The notes beneath the pieces were generated by a model that worked only from the letters and a program-made list of their open reading frames with translations, did not search any database and was not told where the DNA came from. Made by a program: the position numbers and the translations under genes. Positions 1-8,868 of a stretch of 42,632 bases of DNA are shown here, piece by piece (the stretch's first letter is position 1; each line of letters starts with the position of its first letter). Origin of the DNA: Dysgonamonadaceae bacterium (GTDB taxonomy: Bacteria; Bacteroidota; Bacteroidia; Bacteroidales; Azobacteroidaceae); assembly GCA_031275735.1 (NCBI GenBank), contig JAISOJ010000049.1, positions 1 to 42,632 of the forward strand, read 5' to 3'.

Positions 1-822
1 CGCCGTAATGGGATAGCTACCCCGCAAACGCGAACGGGCCACGAATTGCAGGGTTTGCGGATTGGCTGCGCTGATGGGCGTAGCGCCGACTGTCGCTTCC
101 GTCAAGTCCAGCACCACCGTGGTCGCATTGGAAGCAGTCGGGGTAATGTTTTTGTTTCCCAGCTTAAATGACGAAAGCAGCGTAAACTGGTTTTTGGTAA
201 GGGTGATTCTCATTGATTTGACGCTGACGCCATTGGATACGCTTAGGGGAATATTGTATGTATAGGATTGCGTTGTATCGGACAGGGTCGGCGAGGCCGC
301 GGAGACCGGCGTGGCGGTAATGTCCGGCCTGACTACGCTTAAACTCAGGCTTTGCGAACTGCCGGGCAAAGTGGCGCCGTTCGAGATGGAGACCGCAACG
401 TTTCCTGTACCGGGCGAAGTGTTGCAGTCGCTCGCCCGAAGCGTTACGACTAAGTGTACCATCTGGTTGTAAGTGATTGAAGTGACGGGGATGGTTGCCG
501 CTGTTCCGGTCTGGGTAATTGTTCCGGTCTGAATAGAGGAACCCTGCGAGCCTTGTGTTCCCTGTACGGCACCGACGGCGGTTACTCCGGCGGGTAATTC
601 CAGGCGGATGCTTCGGGTTTTGGCTTGTTCGGCGGGGAGTAAGTCCGGCGGAACCGTAATGGAGAAGCGGAGATCCAACTGCACGTCTTCGCTCAGTATC
701 CCGATAACCGGGGAACTGAGCGAGGGCGACGAGGGAGAGGTCTCCCAACTTACGGTCTGCGCACCGAGATCAAGGCCGGTGAAAAGCGCGAAAAGGAAAA
801 AAATAAAAGCTGAATGTTTCAT
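1..822 (-). CDS. secreted surface protein of unknown function, 5' part only
   Basis: An uninterrupted frame of 274 codons starts at ATG 822-820 on the - strand and runs off the left edge, so only the N-terminal part is visible. The product begins with a clear signal peptide (MKHSAFIFFLFALFTGLDLGA, probable cleavage just before QTVSWETS). The rest is rich in Ser, Thr, Val and Ala with alternating beta-strand patterns and repeated SLSL and TxxT segments, as in Ig-like or adhesin-type surface proteins. I recognise no named family. Codon use looks more GC-rich than in the PUL genes next door. The gene is divergent from the HTCS regulator at 1459 and separated from it by a repeat-rich intergenic region. 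The frame and signal peptide are clear; the function is unknown. Confidence 0.75.
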   Translation of the reverse strand, partial: MKHSAFIFFLFALFTGLDLGAQTVSWETSPSSPSLSSPVIGILSEDVQLDLRFSITVPPDLLPAEQAKTRSIRLELPAGVTAVGAVQGTQGSQGSSIQTGTITQTGTAATIPVTSITYNQMVHLVVTLRASDCNTSPGTGNVAVSISNGATLPGSSQSLSLSVVRPDITATPVSAASPTLSDTTQSYTYNIPLSVSNGVSVKSMRITLTKNQFTLLSSFKLGNKNITPTASNATTVVLDLTEATVGATPISAANPQTLQFVARSRLRGSYPITA

Positions 823-844
823 GATTGTTGTATTTTTAGTTGAT

Positions 845-988
845 GAGTGACGAGTAAACGAGTGACAAGTAAACGGGTGACAAGTAAACGAGTGACAAGT
901 AAACGAGTGACGAGTAAACGAGTGACAAGTAAACGAGTGACAAGTAAACGAGTGACAAGTGACGAGTAAACGGGTGACAAGTGACGAG
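845..988. repeat. 15-bp tandem minisatellite
   Basis: Seven head-to-tail 15-bp units (845-949; consensus GAGTGACAAGTAAAC with A/G variation at two positions) are followed by a degenerate stretch to 988 in which units are shortened by deletion. The array lies just upstream of the start of the leftward surface-protein gene (822). There are no unique spacers, so it is not CRISPR. Two related 16-nt units occur in reverse orientation at 13700-13731, before the GH127 gene. Confidence 0.9.
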
Positions 989-994
989 GCTGTC

Positions 995-1015
995 ATGGCG
1001 GACTTGATCCGCCAT
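995..1015. repeat. short extragenic palindromic element
   Basis: A perfect 8-bp stem (ATGGCGGA / TCCGCCAT) encloses a 5-nt loop (CTTGA). It directly abuts the end of the minisatellite. Palindromes with this GGACTTGATCC core are, from general knowledge, a recurrent intergenic repeat type in several bacterial groups. Whether this one is repeated elsewhere in the genome cannot be seen from the window. Confidence 0.6.
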
Positions 1016-1074
1016 CCCCTTATGCTCAGGGATGCAGATGTATAAAATATATGAGTGGTTCCCGTATAAACAGG

Positions 1075-1121
1075 CAAGAGAGATTGTCTTCAAAAATGAA
1101 GATAATCTCTCTTGTTTATTT
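1075..1121 (+). terminator. long hairpin with a T-rich 3' side (terminator-like)
   Basis: A 17-bp stem (1075-1091 with 1098-1114, one G-T pair) surrounds a 6-nt loop, and the + strand continues TTTATTT. This has the form of a rho-independent terminator on +. No + gene lies upstream inside the window, so it may instead be part of a mobile palindromic element or a structured leader read from the - strand. Confidence 0.4.
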
Positions 1122-1181
1122 AAAAATAAATGCTTATAATAATGCGCGATGCGCGCGCGATTTACGTTAGTATTGCCGGAT

Positions 1182-1244
<63 letters not shown>

Positions 1245-1432
1245 ATAAATATCCACCACTCTCCAAATTTTGAAAGTTAAAAAAACCGAAAGAAAAAAAA
1301 TCTCTTGTCGAATGTGTCATTTAATAGTCAGTGATTGATAGTTATGACGCAAATGTAGTATAAATTTTTCATTGCACAAGAAAATATATAAAAAAAATAC
1401 CGATATATATAATTTTTTCAATTATTGTTTTA

Positions 1433-1440
1433 TATATTTG
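1433..1440 (+). promoter_or_regulatory. possible -7 element for the HTCS gene
   Basis: TATATTTG matches the Bacteroides -7 consensus TAnnTTTG and lies 18 bp before the HTCS start codon. No good TTTG is found at the expected -33 position, and the leader would be very short, so this is weak. Confidence 0.22.
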
Positions 1441-1458
1441 TTATAAAAACAAAAATCG

Positions 1459-4400
1459 ATGATTCGCGAATTAATAAAAAAGAGTTTTTTTTTATTCTTT
1501 TTGATAGCAAATTGTTGCACCCCATACCATGTACACGGGCAGCAGCAAAATTTTTATTTTTACAGTCTGGAAGTGGAAGACGGGCTTTCGCAGAACATGA
1601 TCTATACCATACTCCAGGATAAACAGGGTTTTATGTGGTTTGGAACACAAGATGGCCTGAACCGGTACGATGGATATCGTTTTACTGTTTACAAGAAAAA
1701 TGCAAATCCGAAATCCATAGGCAGTAACAATATCTTTTCCTTGATGCAGGATGACGATGAGACCATTTGGGTGGGAACATCTAGCGGCGTGTACCTGTAT
1801 CACCCGGCGTTAGACGCGTTTTCACCGTTTGACGAAAAAACTGCGGACGGCGAAGACATCGACGGTATAGTCCGCGACATCAAAAAGGACAAGAGGGGCA
1901 ACATTTGGCTGGCTGTTTCAAGGAAAGGCCTGTTTTGCTATTCGCCGGAGGAACAACTGCACTTTTATTCCTTAAATCACGATTACAGCGATATCCACCT
2001 AAGAAAACTAGACTTCGATCCTGACGGTAATGTGTGGATTGCCACATACCGGAACGGATTGTTCATGCTGGATCCGGCCACAGGCAATTATGCGCAATTT
2101 CCGGTCAACAAGGAAGAAGGATTTACTTCCGACAACGATATTAATGATGTATTCCTGTTGAATGCGACAACATTGGCCTTGGGAACCGTCAACCGCGGCG
2201 TACTGCTGTTTAATATGAAAGATCATACTTTCAGTTCCTTACTGGAGAAAGATGATGATGGGAAGAAACTGTTTGTGAGACGTATATTTAGGAGTGATAC
2301 GGGGAAACTCTGGTTTGGAACCGAAACCGGAGTTTATATCCATGACCCGCAAACAAAAGAAATCATCAACCTGCGGCATGTTTACAACGATACTTATTCG
2401 ATATCCGACAATGCTATCCATTCCATATACCAGGACAGGGAAGGCGGAATGTGGGTGGGAACTTTTTTCGGAGGAGTCAACTATTTCTCTCCCCTGTACG
2501 CCCAATTTGAAAAGTATTATCCCGTAAAAGGTGCAAATTCCATTAGCGGAAAAAGTATTAGTGAATTTTGTGAAGATGACCGGCATTATATCTGGATTGG
2601 GACCGAGGATGCGGGGCTGAACAGATTTGATCCGGTAACGCAAACTTTTACAAGCGGGTTTATTCCCGCCAACAATATACATACCCTGTTGTACGAAGAT
2701 AACCGGTTGTGGGTGGGGACTTTTTCTGATGGATTGTATAAAATGGACTTGAAAACCCAACGAGTGCGTTTATATAAAAATTCATCATCGCCCCATTCGC
2801 TCAACAGCGATAATATCTATTCCATTTATAAAGATTATTCCGGTACAATTTGGATTGGCACCATGTTGGGATTACATACATACAATGAAGCCGCGGACTG
2901 TTTTAACAGGATACAGGAACAGGAAATCAACCGGCAGGTAAATGATATACTTGAAGATCACAAGGGTAAACTTTGGTTTGCTACATTGGGAAATGGAGTT
3001 TTTGCTTTCGATAAAACCGGCGCGGGATGGGTTAATTATGCTTTAACTACCGGTGAAGGCTCCGGAAAAATGGTTAACTGCCTGCTCAAAGACCGGAATC
3101 ATCACTTGTGGGCGGGAACCGAAGGCGCCGGCTTATTCCGCCTCGACAAGGACAGCGATGCGTTTGTCAATGTATATACGACACAGAACGGATTACCCAA
3201 CAACGTGGTATATCAATTGGTTGAAGATAACATGGGAAACATTTGGGGCAGCACCAATCACGGTCTCTTCAAACTGGCACCCGAAACCGGAAAAATATCG
3301 ATATACACACATGCCAACGGTTTGTTGGGCGATCAGTTCAACTACAAGTCGGGATTCAGGAGCAAAAGCGGAAAAATATATTTCGGAGGAATCAAGGGAT
3401 TTGTCGCTTTCTTGCCCGAAAACCTCAGAGGCAACAACATCCCGCCAATACTAATGGTCAATAGTCTTCAGATATCGAATAATGAAGTTGAAGCAGGCGT
3501 CAATGGCTCGCCGCTACGGCAATCCATCACGCATACCAATGAGATTAACCTCGCCTCCGGCATATCCAATTTCAGCGTGGGATTTGCCGCGTTGAGTTAT
3601 GTATTCCCGCAAGGCAACAGTTATGCCTACAAATTGGACGGTAGAGACAAGGATTGGATTTATATCGGACAGCAAAACAAGGTGACCTATTCCAACCTTC
3701 CTCCGGGAAAATACATTTTACGGCTAAAAGCGGCAAACATTGACGGGGTATGGAGCGAAGAAACCATACTTCGAATTAATAAACTTCCTCCGTTTTACCG
3801 GACTGTTTGGGCATATACGACTTATGTTCTGCTGGTCGTTACACTGATAGGTTTGCTGGTGCGCCGGTCGATCCGAAAAATAGAGCGGCGCAACCGGCAA
3901 GCGATACACGAGTTGGAAGACAGAAAAGAGAAAGAATTATACCATGCTAAAATAAAATTCTTTACTAATGTAACCCACGAAATACGTACACCGCTCAGCT
4001 TGATCAAATTGCCGCTCGACGAGGTAATGAAGCAGGTGGATAAAGTAGATGCCAATTGGGAAAACCTGTCCATCATTCAAAGGAATACCAACCGGCTGTT
4101 AAAGTTAGTCAACGAGTTGCTCGATTTCAGAAAAGCCGAAACGAAAGGTTTGCACCTCAATTTCGTTTCCACGGATATTCTTTTGCTTGTCAGGGAAACC
4201 GTCGAATGTTTTACTCCATCCGCTCATTTGAAAGGTCTTGTTTTTGATTTGGATATGCCTTTGGGTAAATTCCAGGCAGACGTCGATGCCGAAGTTTTGA
4301 CCAAAATCATCAGCAATCTCTTCAGCAATGCGTTGAACCATGCAAAAAGCGTTATTGGGGTCCGCTTCACCTCCGGAAACGGGAAATTCAGGCTCGAAGT

Positions 4401-5454
4401 AGAAAACGACGGCGAACCTGTTCCTCCTGAATATGGTAAAAAAATCTTCGAACCGTTTTTTAAAATGGACGAAAACAGACAAGGTTCGGGCTTGGGCTTA
4501 TCCTTTGCCCGGTCGCTGGCGGAATTACATGAGGGTGTCGTCTGTATCGACCCGAAAAAAGCCATGACCACATTTGTCATTGAACTTCCCGTACATCAAC
4601 AAATGGCCATCCGGTTGATGGAAGACGAAGAGCCTGTCCACGACCCGGATCTGCTTGACGAAAAAATTACAAGTATCAACGACTCGTCAAACTTCAAACA
4701 ACGGAAAACAATATTGCTGGTAGAGGATAACGCCGAATTCTTGCAATTTACTGCAAACCAACTGGATACCGGTTACTGCATCCTGAGAGCCGGCGACGGA
4801 GCGCAGGCAAAAGAAATATTGGACAAGGAACCGGTCGATCTGGTTATCAGCGACATCATGATGCCCGGGATGAATGGGATAGCTTTATGCGGAGAAATCA
4901 AGAAAAACCTGAAATACAGCCATATTCCGGTCATACTGCTTACTGCAAAAACAACTTTACAGTCGAAAATCGAAGGATTAAAGACCGGGGCCGACGAATA
5001 TATCGAAAAACCTTTTTCGATGGATTATCTAAAGGCCAGAATCGGTAATTTGTTGGAAAGCAGAAGGAAAATAAGAGAGTTGTACAAACGTTCACCGGAA
5101 CTGGCATACGACACAATTGTCCACTCGAAAGCCGATGAAGAGTTTCTGAATCGCTTGATGGAACAAATCCATGCCCATTTGGAAGATACGGACCTGAACG
5201 TCGATACATTGGCGGCAGTCATGAATATGAGTCGCGCTACGTTGTTCAGGAAAGTAAAGAGTATATCCGAACTCTCTCCCAATGATTTTATACGGCTGGT
5301 ACGTTTGAAAAGAGCCGCCGAACTGCTCAAAGAGAAAGAATACCGCGTCAATGAAATTGCATTTATCGTTGGATTCAGTTCACTGTCGTACTTTTCCAAA
5401 TGTTTCTACAAGCAGTTCGGGATACTGCCGAAAGATTTCGAAAGAAAAAAATAA
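1459..5454 (+). CDS. hybrid two-component system sensor/regulator (HTCS) of the PUL
   Basis: This 1331-residue protein joins a periplasmic sensor, histidine kinase, receiver and DNA-binding domain in one chain, as Bacteroidetes HTCS regulators do. Residues 1-27 form a signal peptide. About 30-670 are beta-propeller repeats of the Reg_prop type (repeated WxGTxxGLxxY patterns), followed by a Y_Y_Y domain (about 717-775) and one membrane helix (about 783-803). The cytoplasmic part has a HisKA box (HEIRTPLS, phospho-acceptor His840), an ATPase domain (N-box near Asn953-Asn957, GSGLGLSFA from 1009), a receiver (Asp1132 in ISDIMMPGMNG) and an AraC-type helix-turn-helix at the C-terminus (about 1220-1331). 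The ATG at 1459 gives the signal peptide directly. It sits 99 bp upstream of susC and most likely activates that operon on sensing an oligosaccharide in the periplasm. Confidence 0.95.
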   Translation: MIRELIKKSFFLFFLIANCCTPYHVHGQQQNFYFYSLEVEDGLSQNMIYTILQDKQGFMWFGTQDGLNRYDGYRFTVYKKNANPKSIGSNNIFSLMQDDDETIWVGTSSGVYLYHPALDAFSPFDEKTADGEDIDGIVRDIKKDKRGNIWLAVSRKGLFCYSPEEQLHFYSLNHDYSDIHLRKLDFDPDGNVWIATYRNGLFMLDPATGNYAQFPVNKEEGFTSDNDINDVFLLNATTLALGTVNRGVLLFNMKDHTFSSLLEKDDDGKKLFVRRIFRSDTGKLWFGTETGVYIHDPQTKEIINLRHVYNDTYSISDNAIHSIYQDREGGMWVGTFFGGVNYFSPLYAQFEKYYPVKGANSISGKSISEFCEDDRHYIWIGTEDAGLNRFDPVTQTFTSGFIPANNIHTLLYEDNRLWVGTFSDGLYKMDLKTQRVRLYKNSSSPHSLNSDNIYSIYKDYSGTIWIGTMLGLHTYNEAADCFNRIQEQEINRQVNDILEDHKGKLWFATLGNGVFAFDKTGAGWVNYALTTGEGSGKMVNCLLKDRNHHLWAGTEGAGLFRLDKDSDAFVNVYTTQNGLPNNVVYQLVEDNMGNIWGSTNHGLFKLAPETGKISIYTHANGLLGDQFNYKSGFRSKSGKIYFGGIKGFVAFLPENLRGNNIPPILMVNSLQISNNEVEAGVNGSPLRQSITHTNEINLASGISNFSVGFAALSYVFPQGNSYAYKLDGRDKDWIYIGQQNKVTYSNLPPGKYILRLKAANIDGVWSEETILRINKLPPFYRTVWAYTTYVLLVVTLIGLLVRRSIRKIERRNRQAIHELEDRKEKELYHAKIKFFTNVTHEIRTPLSLIKLPLDEVMKQVDKVDANWENLSIIQRNTNRLLKLVNELLDFRKAETKGLHLNFVSTDILLLVRETVECFTPSAHLKGLVFDLDMPLGKFQADVDAEVLTKIISNLFSNALNHAKSVIGVRFTSGNGKFRLEVENDGEPVPPEYGKKIFEPFFKMDENRQGSGLGLSFARSLAELHEGVVCIDPKKAMTTFVIELPVHQQMAIRLMEDEEPVHDPDLLDEKITSINDSSNFKQRKTILLVEDNAEFLQFTANQLDTGYCILRAGDGAQAKEILDKEPVDLVISDIMMPGMNGIALCGEIKKNLKYSHIPVILLTAKTTLQSKIEGLKTGADEYIEKPFSMDYLKARIGNLLESRRKIRELYKRSPELAYDTIVHSKADEEFLNRLMEQIHAHLEDTDLNVDTLAAVMNMSRATLFRKVKSISELSPNDFIRLVRLKRAAELLKEKEYRVNEIAFIVGFSSLSYFSKCFYKQFGILPKDFERKK

Positions 5455-5458
5455 CCAA

Positions 5459-5490
5459 TTTGATACGATATTTTTATTTTTTGATACGAT
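5459..5490 (+). promoter_or_regulatory. direct repeat upstream of susC, candidate HTCS operator
   Basis: TTTGATACGAT occurs at 5459-5469 and again at 5480-5490, a period of 21 bp, or two helical turns. AraC-family DNA-binding domains typically bind two direct-repeat half-sites with 21-bp spacing (as at araI1-araI2), and HTCS proteins end in such a domain. The repeats lie between the HTCS stop and susC, just upstream of the candidate -7 element. Binding is inferred from position and spacing. Confidence 0.6.
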
Positions 5491-5518
5491 TTCATTAATA
5501 AATTCAATAAACAATCCG

Positions 5519-5526
5519 CACTTTTG
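5519..5526 (+). promoter_or_regulatory. candidate -7 element of the susC operon
   Basis: CACTTTTG is one mismatch from the Bacteroides -7 consensus TAnnTTTG. No TTTG is seen at -33, as expected for a promoter that depends on an activator. If transcription starts near 5533, the proximal copy of the direct repeat lies at about -53 to -43. Confidence 0.4.
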
Positions 5527-5553
5527 TACCGAAAATTTTAATTTTAAATCGCT

Positions 5554-8500
5554 ATGATGAAAAAAAAGCCTCTTTTAAAAAACTTTATGCATGGAAACCG
5601 CAAAAAACTGCTTTATGTAGTGGGTCTTCTGTTTATGATGACGGTTTCCGTGAGCATGTCGCGAGCCTTTGCCGGTACAAACGGGCCGGCGTCGGTAGCA
5701 CAACAGCAAATTACTGTTTCCGGTACAGTAATTGATGAAACAGGAGAGCCTGTACCCGGCGTGAATATCGTGGTTAAGGGTGCTTCTGTCGGAACGGTAA
5801 CCGGTGTAGATGGAAAGTACAGCATTAATGCACCGGATAATAATGCCGTATTGGTATTTTCGTTCATAGGCTATGTTGAAGTGGAACGTCCCATAGCCAA
5901 TCAACGACAAATCAATGTTACCCTGAAAGAAAAAGAAATTTCGATTGATGAAGTGGTGATCGTAGGGTATTACAATCAGAACGTCAGGGATGTTTCTACT
6001 GCGGTATCGAAAGTGAATATGAAAGCGTTGGAAAACATTTCGGCAACGTCACTTACCTCTTTATTATCCGGGCAAGCGCCAGGCTTGCAGACGGTAATCC
6101 GGGGTGGAATACCGGGTATGGGTGGCAGCGGTATGGTTATACGCGGCAACACTTCTCTTTCAAGCGATGATGGAGTTAACGGATTGAGCAATCCTTTATA
6201 CATAGTTGACGGAATACCTATGTCGTTACAGGATTTGGCCGGTTTCGACGTTTCACAAAACGACTTCCTGTCATCTCTTAACCCCGATGAAATAGCATCC
6301 ATCAGTATCCTTAAAGATGCCGCTGCCACAGCTATTTATGGCTCTCGCGGAGCAAACGGTGTTGTTATTTTGAAAACGAAAAGGGGAACAAGTGGAAAAG
6401 CTCGTGTAACAGGCAGGGCCACACTTGGTGTTGTTGCCACGCCTCCTCGTTTGGATGTATATATTGGCGAAGCCGAGAGGCAAGCCAAGTTGGGCTATAT
6501 ACAAAAAACCATGGAAAATCTTTTTGGCGAACAAGCATGGATAGACGTACGTAATGGAATGGAAGTAATGGGTTATTTACTGCCTTCGGTATTAACGGAT
6601 AAATATAACCCTTATTTCAACAACGCATACGATTATCAGGATATGTTCTACCAGTCGGGGTTTTCACAGGATTACAGTTTAAGTATGGATGGTGGAACCG
6701 AAAGCAATAATTACCGTGTGGGCTTGGGTTTACGTGATGAAACCGGAGTACTTATGGGTTATGGACTTTCGCGACTTACTCTTAACGCAAGTTTGTTGAA
6801 TAGTCTTGCTCGTGGAGTTAAAAACGAGTTCATAATGCGTTATGGCTTTATTAATCGTGAAGGAGGACTGAATAGCTACATGAGAGGCGTTCCTACAAGC
6901 CCTTCGGATATGCTTTCGTCCTTGTTTTATCGTACCCCCGAAGAATTGTCGATGATTTCGGGAGAATTGGGAGATGCCTATAATAAAAATACAAGCCACG
7001 ATATATCGTTTTCGGAAACCCTTACGGCAAATCTTTCAAAGGATTTTATATGGGAAAATCTTGTGGGGGCAAGTATAAGGTTTGGTTCCAACGATTATTT
7101 CATTCCTTCTACAGCAAGATCCAACAATGAAAGTTATGCGAGATCGGCATCCGGTTTAGGAACTACTATCACAGGACACTCGCTCTTGAAGTATAACCAT
7201 ACTTTTAAAGAAGATCATCAGTTATTCGCATTGGCGGCGGTTGAATTGAATACTGATGCCAGGCAATATGCCGACATGTGGGCGGAAAATGGTTCGTCGG
7301 ACTACCTGAAAGTAATAGGAGGATATAAAAAGGAAGACATAAACGGAACATCCAATATACTAAAAAGCAATATGTTGTCATACTTTGGCCAGCTTGCCTA
7401 CGGATATAAAGATAACCGTTACTATATTTCTGCAACCCTGCGACGCGATGGTTCATCGGAATTTGGAGCGAACAACAAATGGGCTACTTTTCCTTCGCTT
7501 ATGGGGTATTGGGCTTTTTCCAAGGAATCGTGGATGCAAAAAACATCCGGATGGTTAAATTTCGGTAAAATCCGCGCTTCATTCGGAACATCGGGCGAGA
7601 TACCCCATGACCCTACTTTACAGTATAATTCACTTGTTCCCATTAATAATATAGGCGCGGATATAAACAATATCTACGGAAATAAAATGGATATCAAGAC
7701 GTATGGAGGTAAAAATCTCGTTATATCTCAATTCAATCAGGTTCCGAACAAAAGCTTGTCATGGGCAAAGAGTAAGGAAATGAATTATGGTATTGATTTG
7801 GAAATGTTCAACAACCGATTGTTTATCAATGCCGATTTTTATTCAAAATATAATTCGGGCATGATATACGATTCATTTTTAGCGCCTTACATTGGTTACA
7901 ACAGCATAAGGTCGAACTTGGTGGATATGATTATAAACGGGTTTGAAATAGGGGCAACCGCCTATCTTTTCCCTCGAACAAGTAATTTTCAATGGGAATG
8001 GACGCTTAACCTTTCAAAAAGCAATGCAATAATAGCAAAACTTGGTAACGGAGGGCGCGATTATATAGTCGGCGACTATGCATTCGTAGTGGGACGTCCG
8101 GCTTTTCAATATTATATGTGGGAATACCAGGGAGTCCTCCAGGACGTTAATGACTTACCTGTAAATCCGATGACAGGAAGGCCATTGTCTATCTATGGAG
8201 ACATGGGCTTGGCATTGAATCGTCAAGGGGAATATTTCCCCGGAATGCCTTTGTTTACCGATGTTGACGGAGATTATAGAATATCCGGAGGTGATGAAGA
8301 TAAAACGATTATAGACAATAAATCGCCCGAACCTAAAATTTCGGGAGGTTTGCATACTACTATTAGATACAAAGGTCTTTCGCTACGTCTACAATCATCT
8401 TTTGCTTTCGGACATTATATTTTTAACACTACTTTGCAGGAGCAATTATCCAAATTCGACGACTGTGCCGACTTCTATGCGAGAGCCTTGTATAAATTTG

Positions 8501-8850
8501 ACGAAAGCAAATTCTGGCAAAAACCGGGCGACGATGCATATTATCCCATGATTTACGTAGCTTATTCCGATGGAGGAGGCTCGCAAAATTTTCGCAAATC
8601 TTCGATGTTTTTGGAAAAGGGTGATTATTGGAATATCGAAAACATAACTCTTTCATATACTATTCCCACAAAATTGTTGTCTCATTTACAATTAAAAGGG
8701 CTTAACATTTATGCTACAGGACAGGATGTTTGGATGTGGAAAAAATCCGGTGTTTTCGACCCTCGCCGGATTTCAAAAACGGGATATTATAACGGTGAAA
8801 GTTATCCCATGTCCCGAAGTTTTATTTTGGGTCTTCAGCTTCAATTCTAA
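5554..8850 (+). CDS. SusC/RagA-family TonB-dependent outer-membrane transporter
   Basis: This 1098-residue protein imports oligosaccharides across the outer membrane using TonB energy, together with the SusD lipoprotein encoded next. After the signal peptide (hydrophobic stretch about 20-40, ending AFAG) comes a carboxypeptidase-regulatory-like domain (about 53-135; GTVIDETGEPVPGVNIVVKG), then the plug with the family signatures YIVDGIP and ILKDAAATAIYGSRGANGVV, and the 22-strand barrel ending in an aromatic residue (LGLQLQF). There is no N-terminal STN domain, which fits control by an HTCS rather than an ECF-sigma/anti-sigma pair. The usual VVGYGTQ motif reads VVGYYNQ, an unusual variant. 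It is the first gene of an operon with susD, 18 bp downstream. Confidence 0.96.
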   Translation: MMKKKPLLKNFMHGNRKKLLYVVGLLFMMTVSVSMSRAFAGTNGPASVAQQQITVSGTVIDETGEPVPGVNIVVKGASVGTVTGVDGKYSINAPDNNAVLVFSFIGYVEVERPIANQRQINVTLKEKEISIDEVVIVGYYNQNVRDVSTAVSKVNMKALENISATSLTSLLSGQAPGLQTVIRGGIPGMGGSGMVIRGNTSLSSDDGVNGLSNPLYIVDGIPMSLQDLAGFDVSQNDFLSSLNPDEIASISILKDAAATAIYGSRGANGVVILKTKRGTSGKARVTGRATLGVVATPPRLDVYIGEAERQAKLGYIQKTMENLFGEQAWIDVRNGMEVMGYLLPSVLTDKYNPYFNNAYDYQDMFYQSGFSQDYSLSMDGGTESNNYRVGLGLRDETGVLMGYGLSRLTLNASLLNSLARGVKNEFIMRYGFINREGGLNSYMRGVPTSPSDMLSSLFYRTPEELSMISGELGDAYNKNTSHDISFSETLTANLSKDFIWENLVGASIRFGSNDYFIPSTARSNNESYARSASGLGTTITGHSLLKYNHTFKEDHQLFALAAVELNTDARQYADMWAENGSSDYLKVIGGYKKEDINGTSNILKSNMLSYFGQLAYGYKDNRYYISATLRRDGSSEFGANNKWATFPSLMGYWAFSKESWMQKTSGWLNFGKIRASFGTSGEIPHDPTLQYNSLVPINNIGADINNIYGNKMDIKTYGGKNLVISQFNQVPNKSLSWAKSKEMNYGIDLEMFNNRLFINADFYSKYNSGMIYDSFLAPYIGYNSIRSNLVDMIINGFEIGATAYLFPRTSNFQWEWTLNLSKSNAIIAKLGNGGRDYIVGDYAFVVGRPAFQYYMWEYQGVLQDVNDLPVNPMTGRPLSIYGDMGLALNRQGEYFPGMPLFTDVDGDYRISGGDEDKTIIDNKSPEPKISGGLHTTIRYKGLSLRLQSSFAFGHYIFNTTLQEQLSKFDDCADFYARALYKFDESKFWQKPGDDAYYPMIYVAYSDGGGSQNFRKSSMFLEKGDYWNIENITLSYTIPTKLLSHLQLKGLNIYATGQDVWMWKKSGVFDPRRISKTGYYNGESYPMSRSFILGLQLQF

Positions 8851-8868
8851 CTTTAAAACATTATTGAT

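Noticed and set aside
164-748. 194-residue frame on the - strand
   Set aside because: Arg-rich, low-complexity product in a frame shifted relative to the signal-peptide-bearing frame that runs from 822 to the edge; it is a shadow of that gene.
845-988. CRISPR array
   Set aside because: Units are contiguous 15-bp copies without unique spacers, and there are no cas genes.
836-1093. 85-codon frame on the - strand encoding repeated LSLVY units
   Set aside because: It is only the translation of the 15-bp minisatellite plus flanking repeats, with no coding character outside them.
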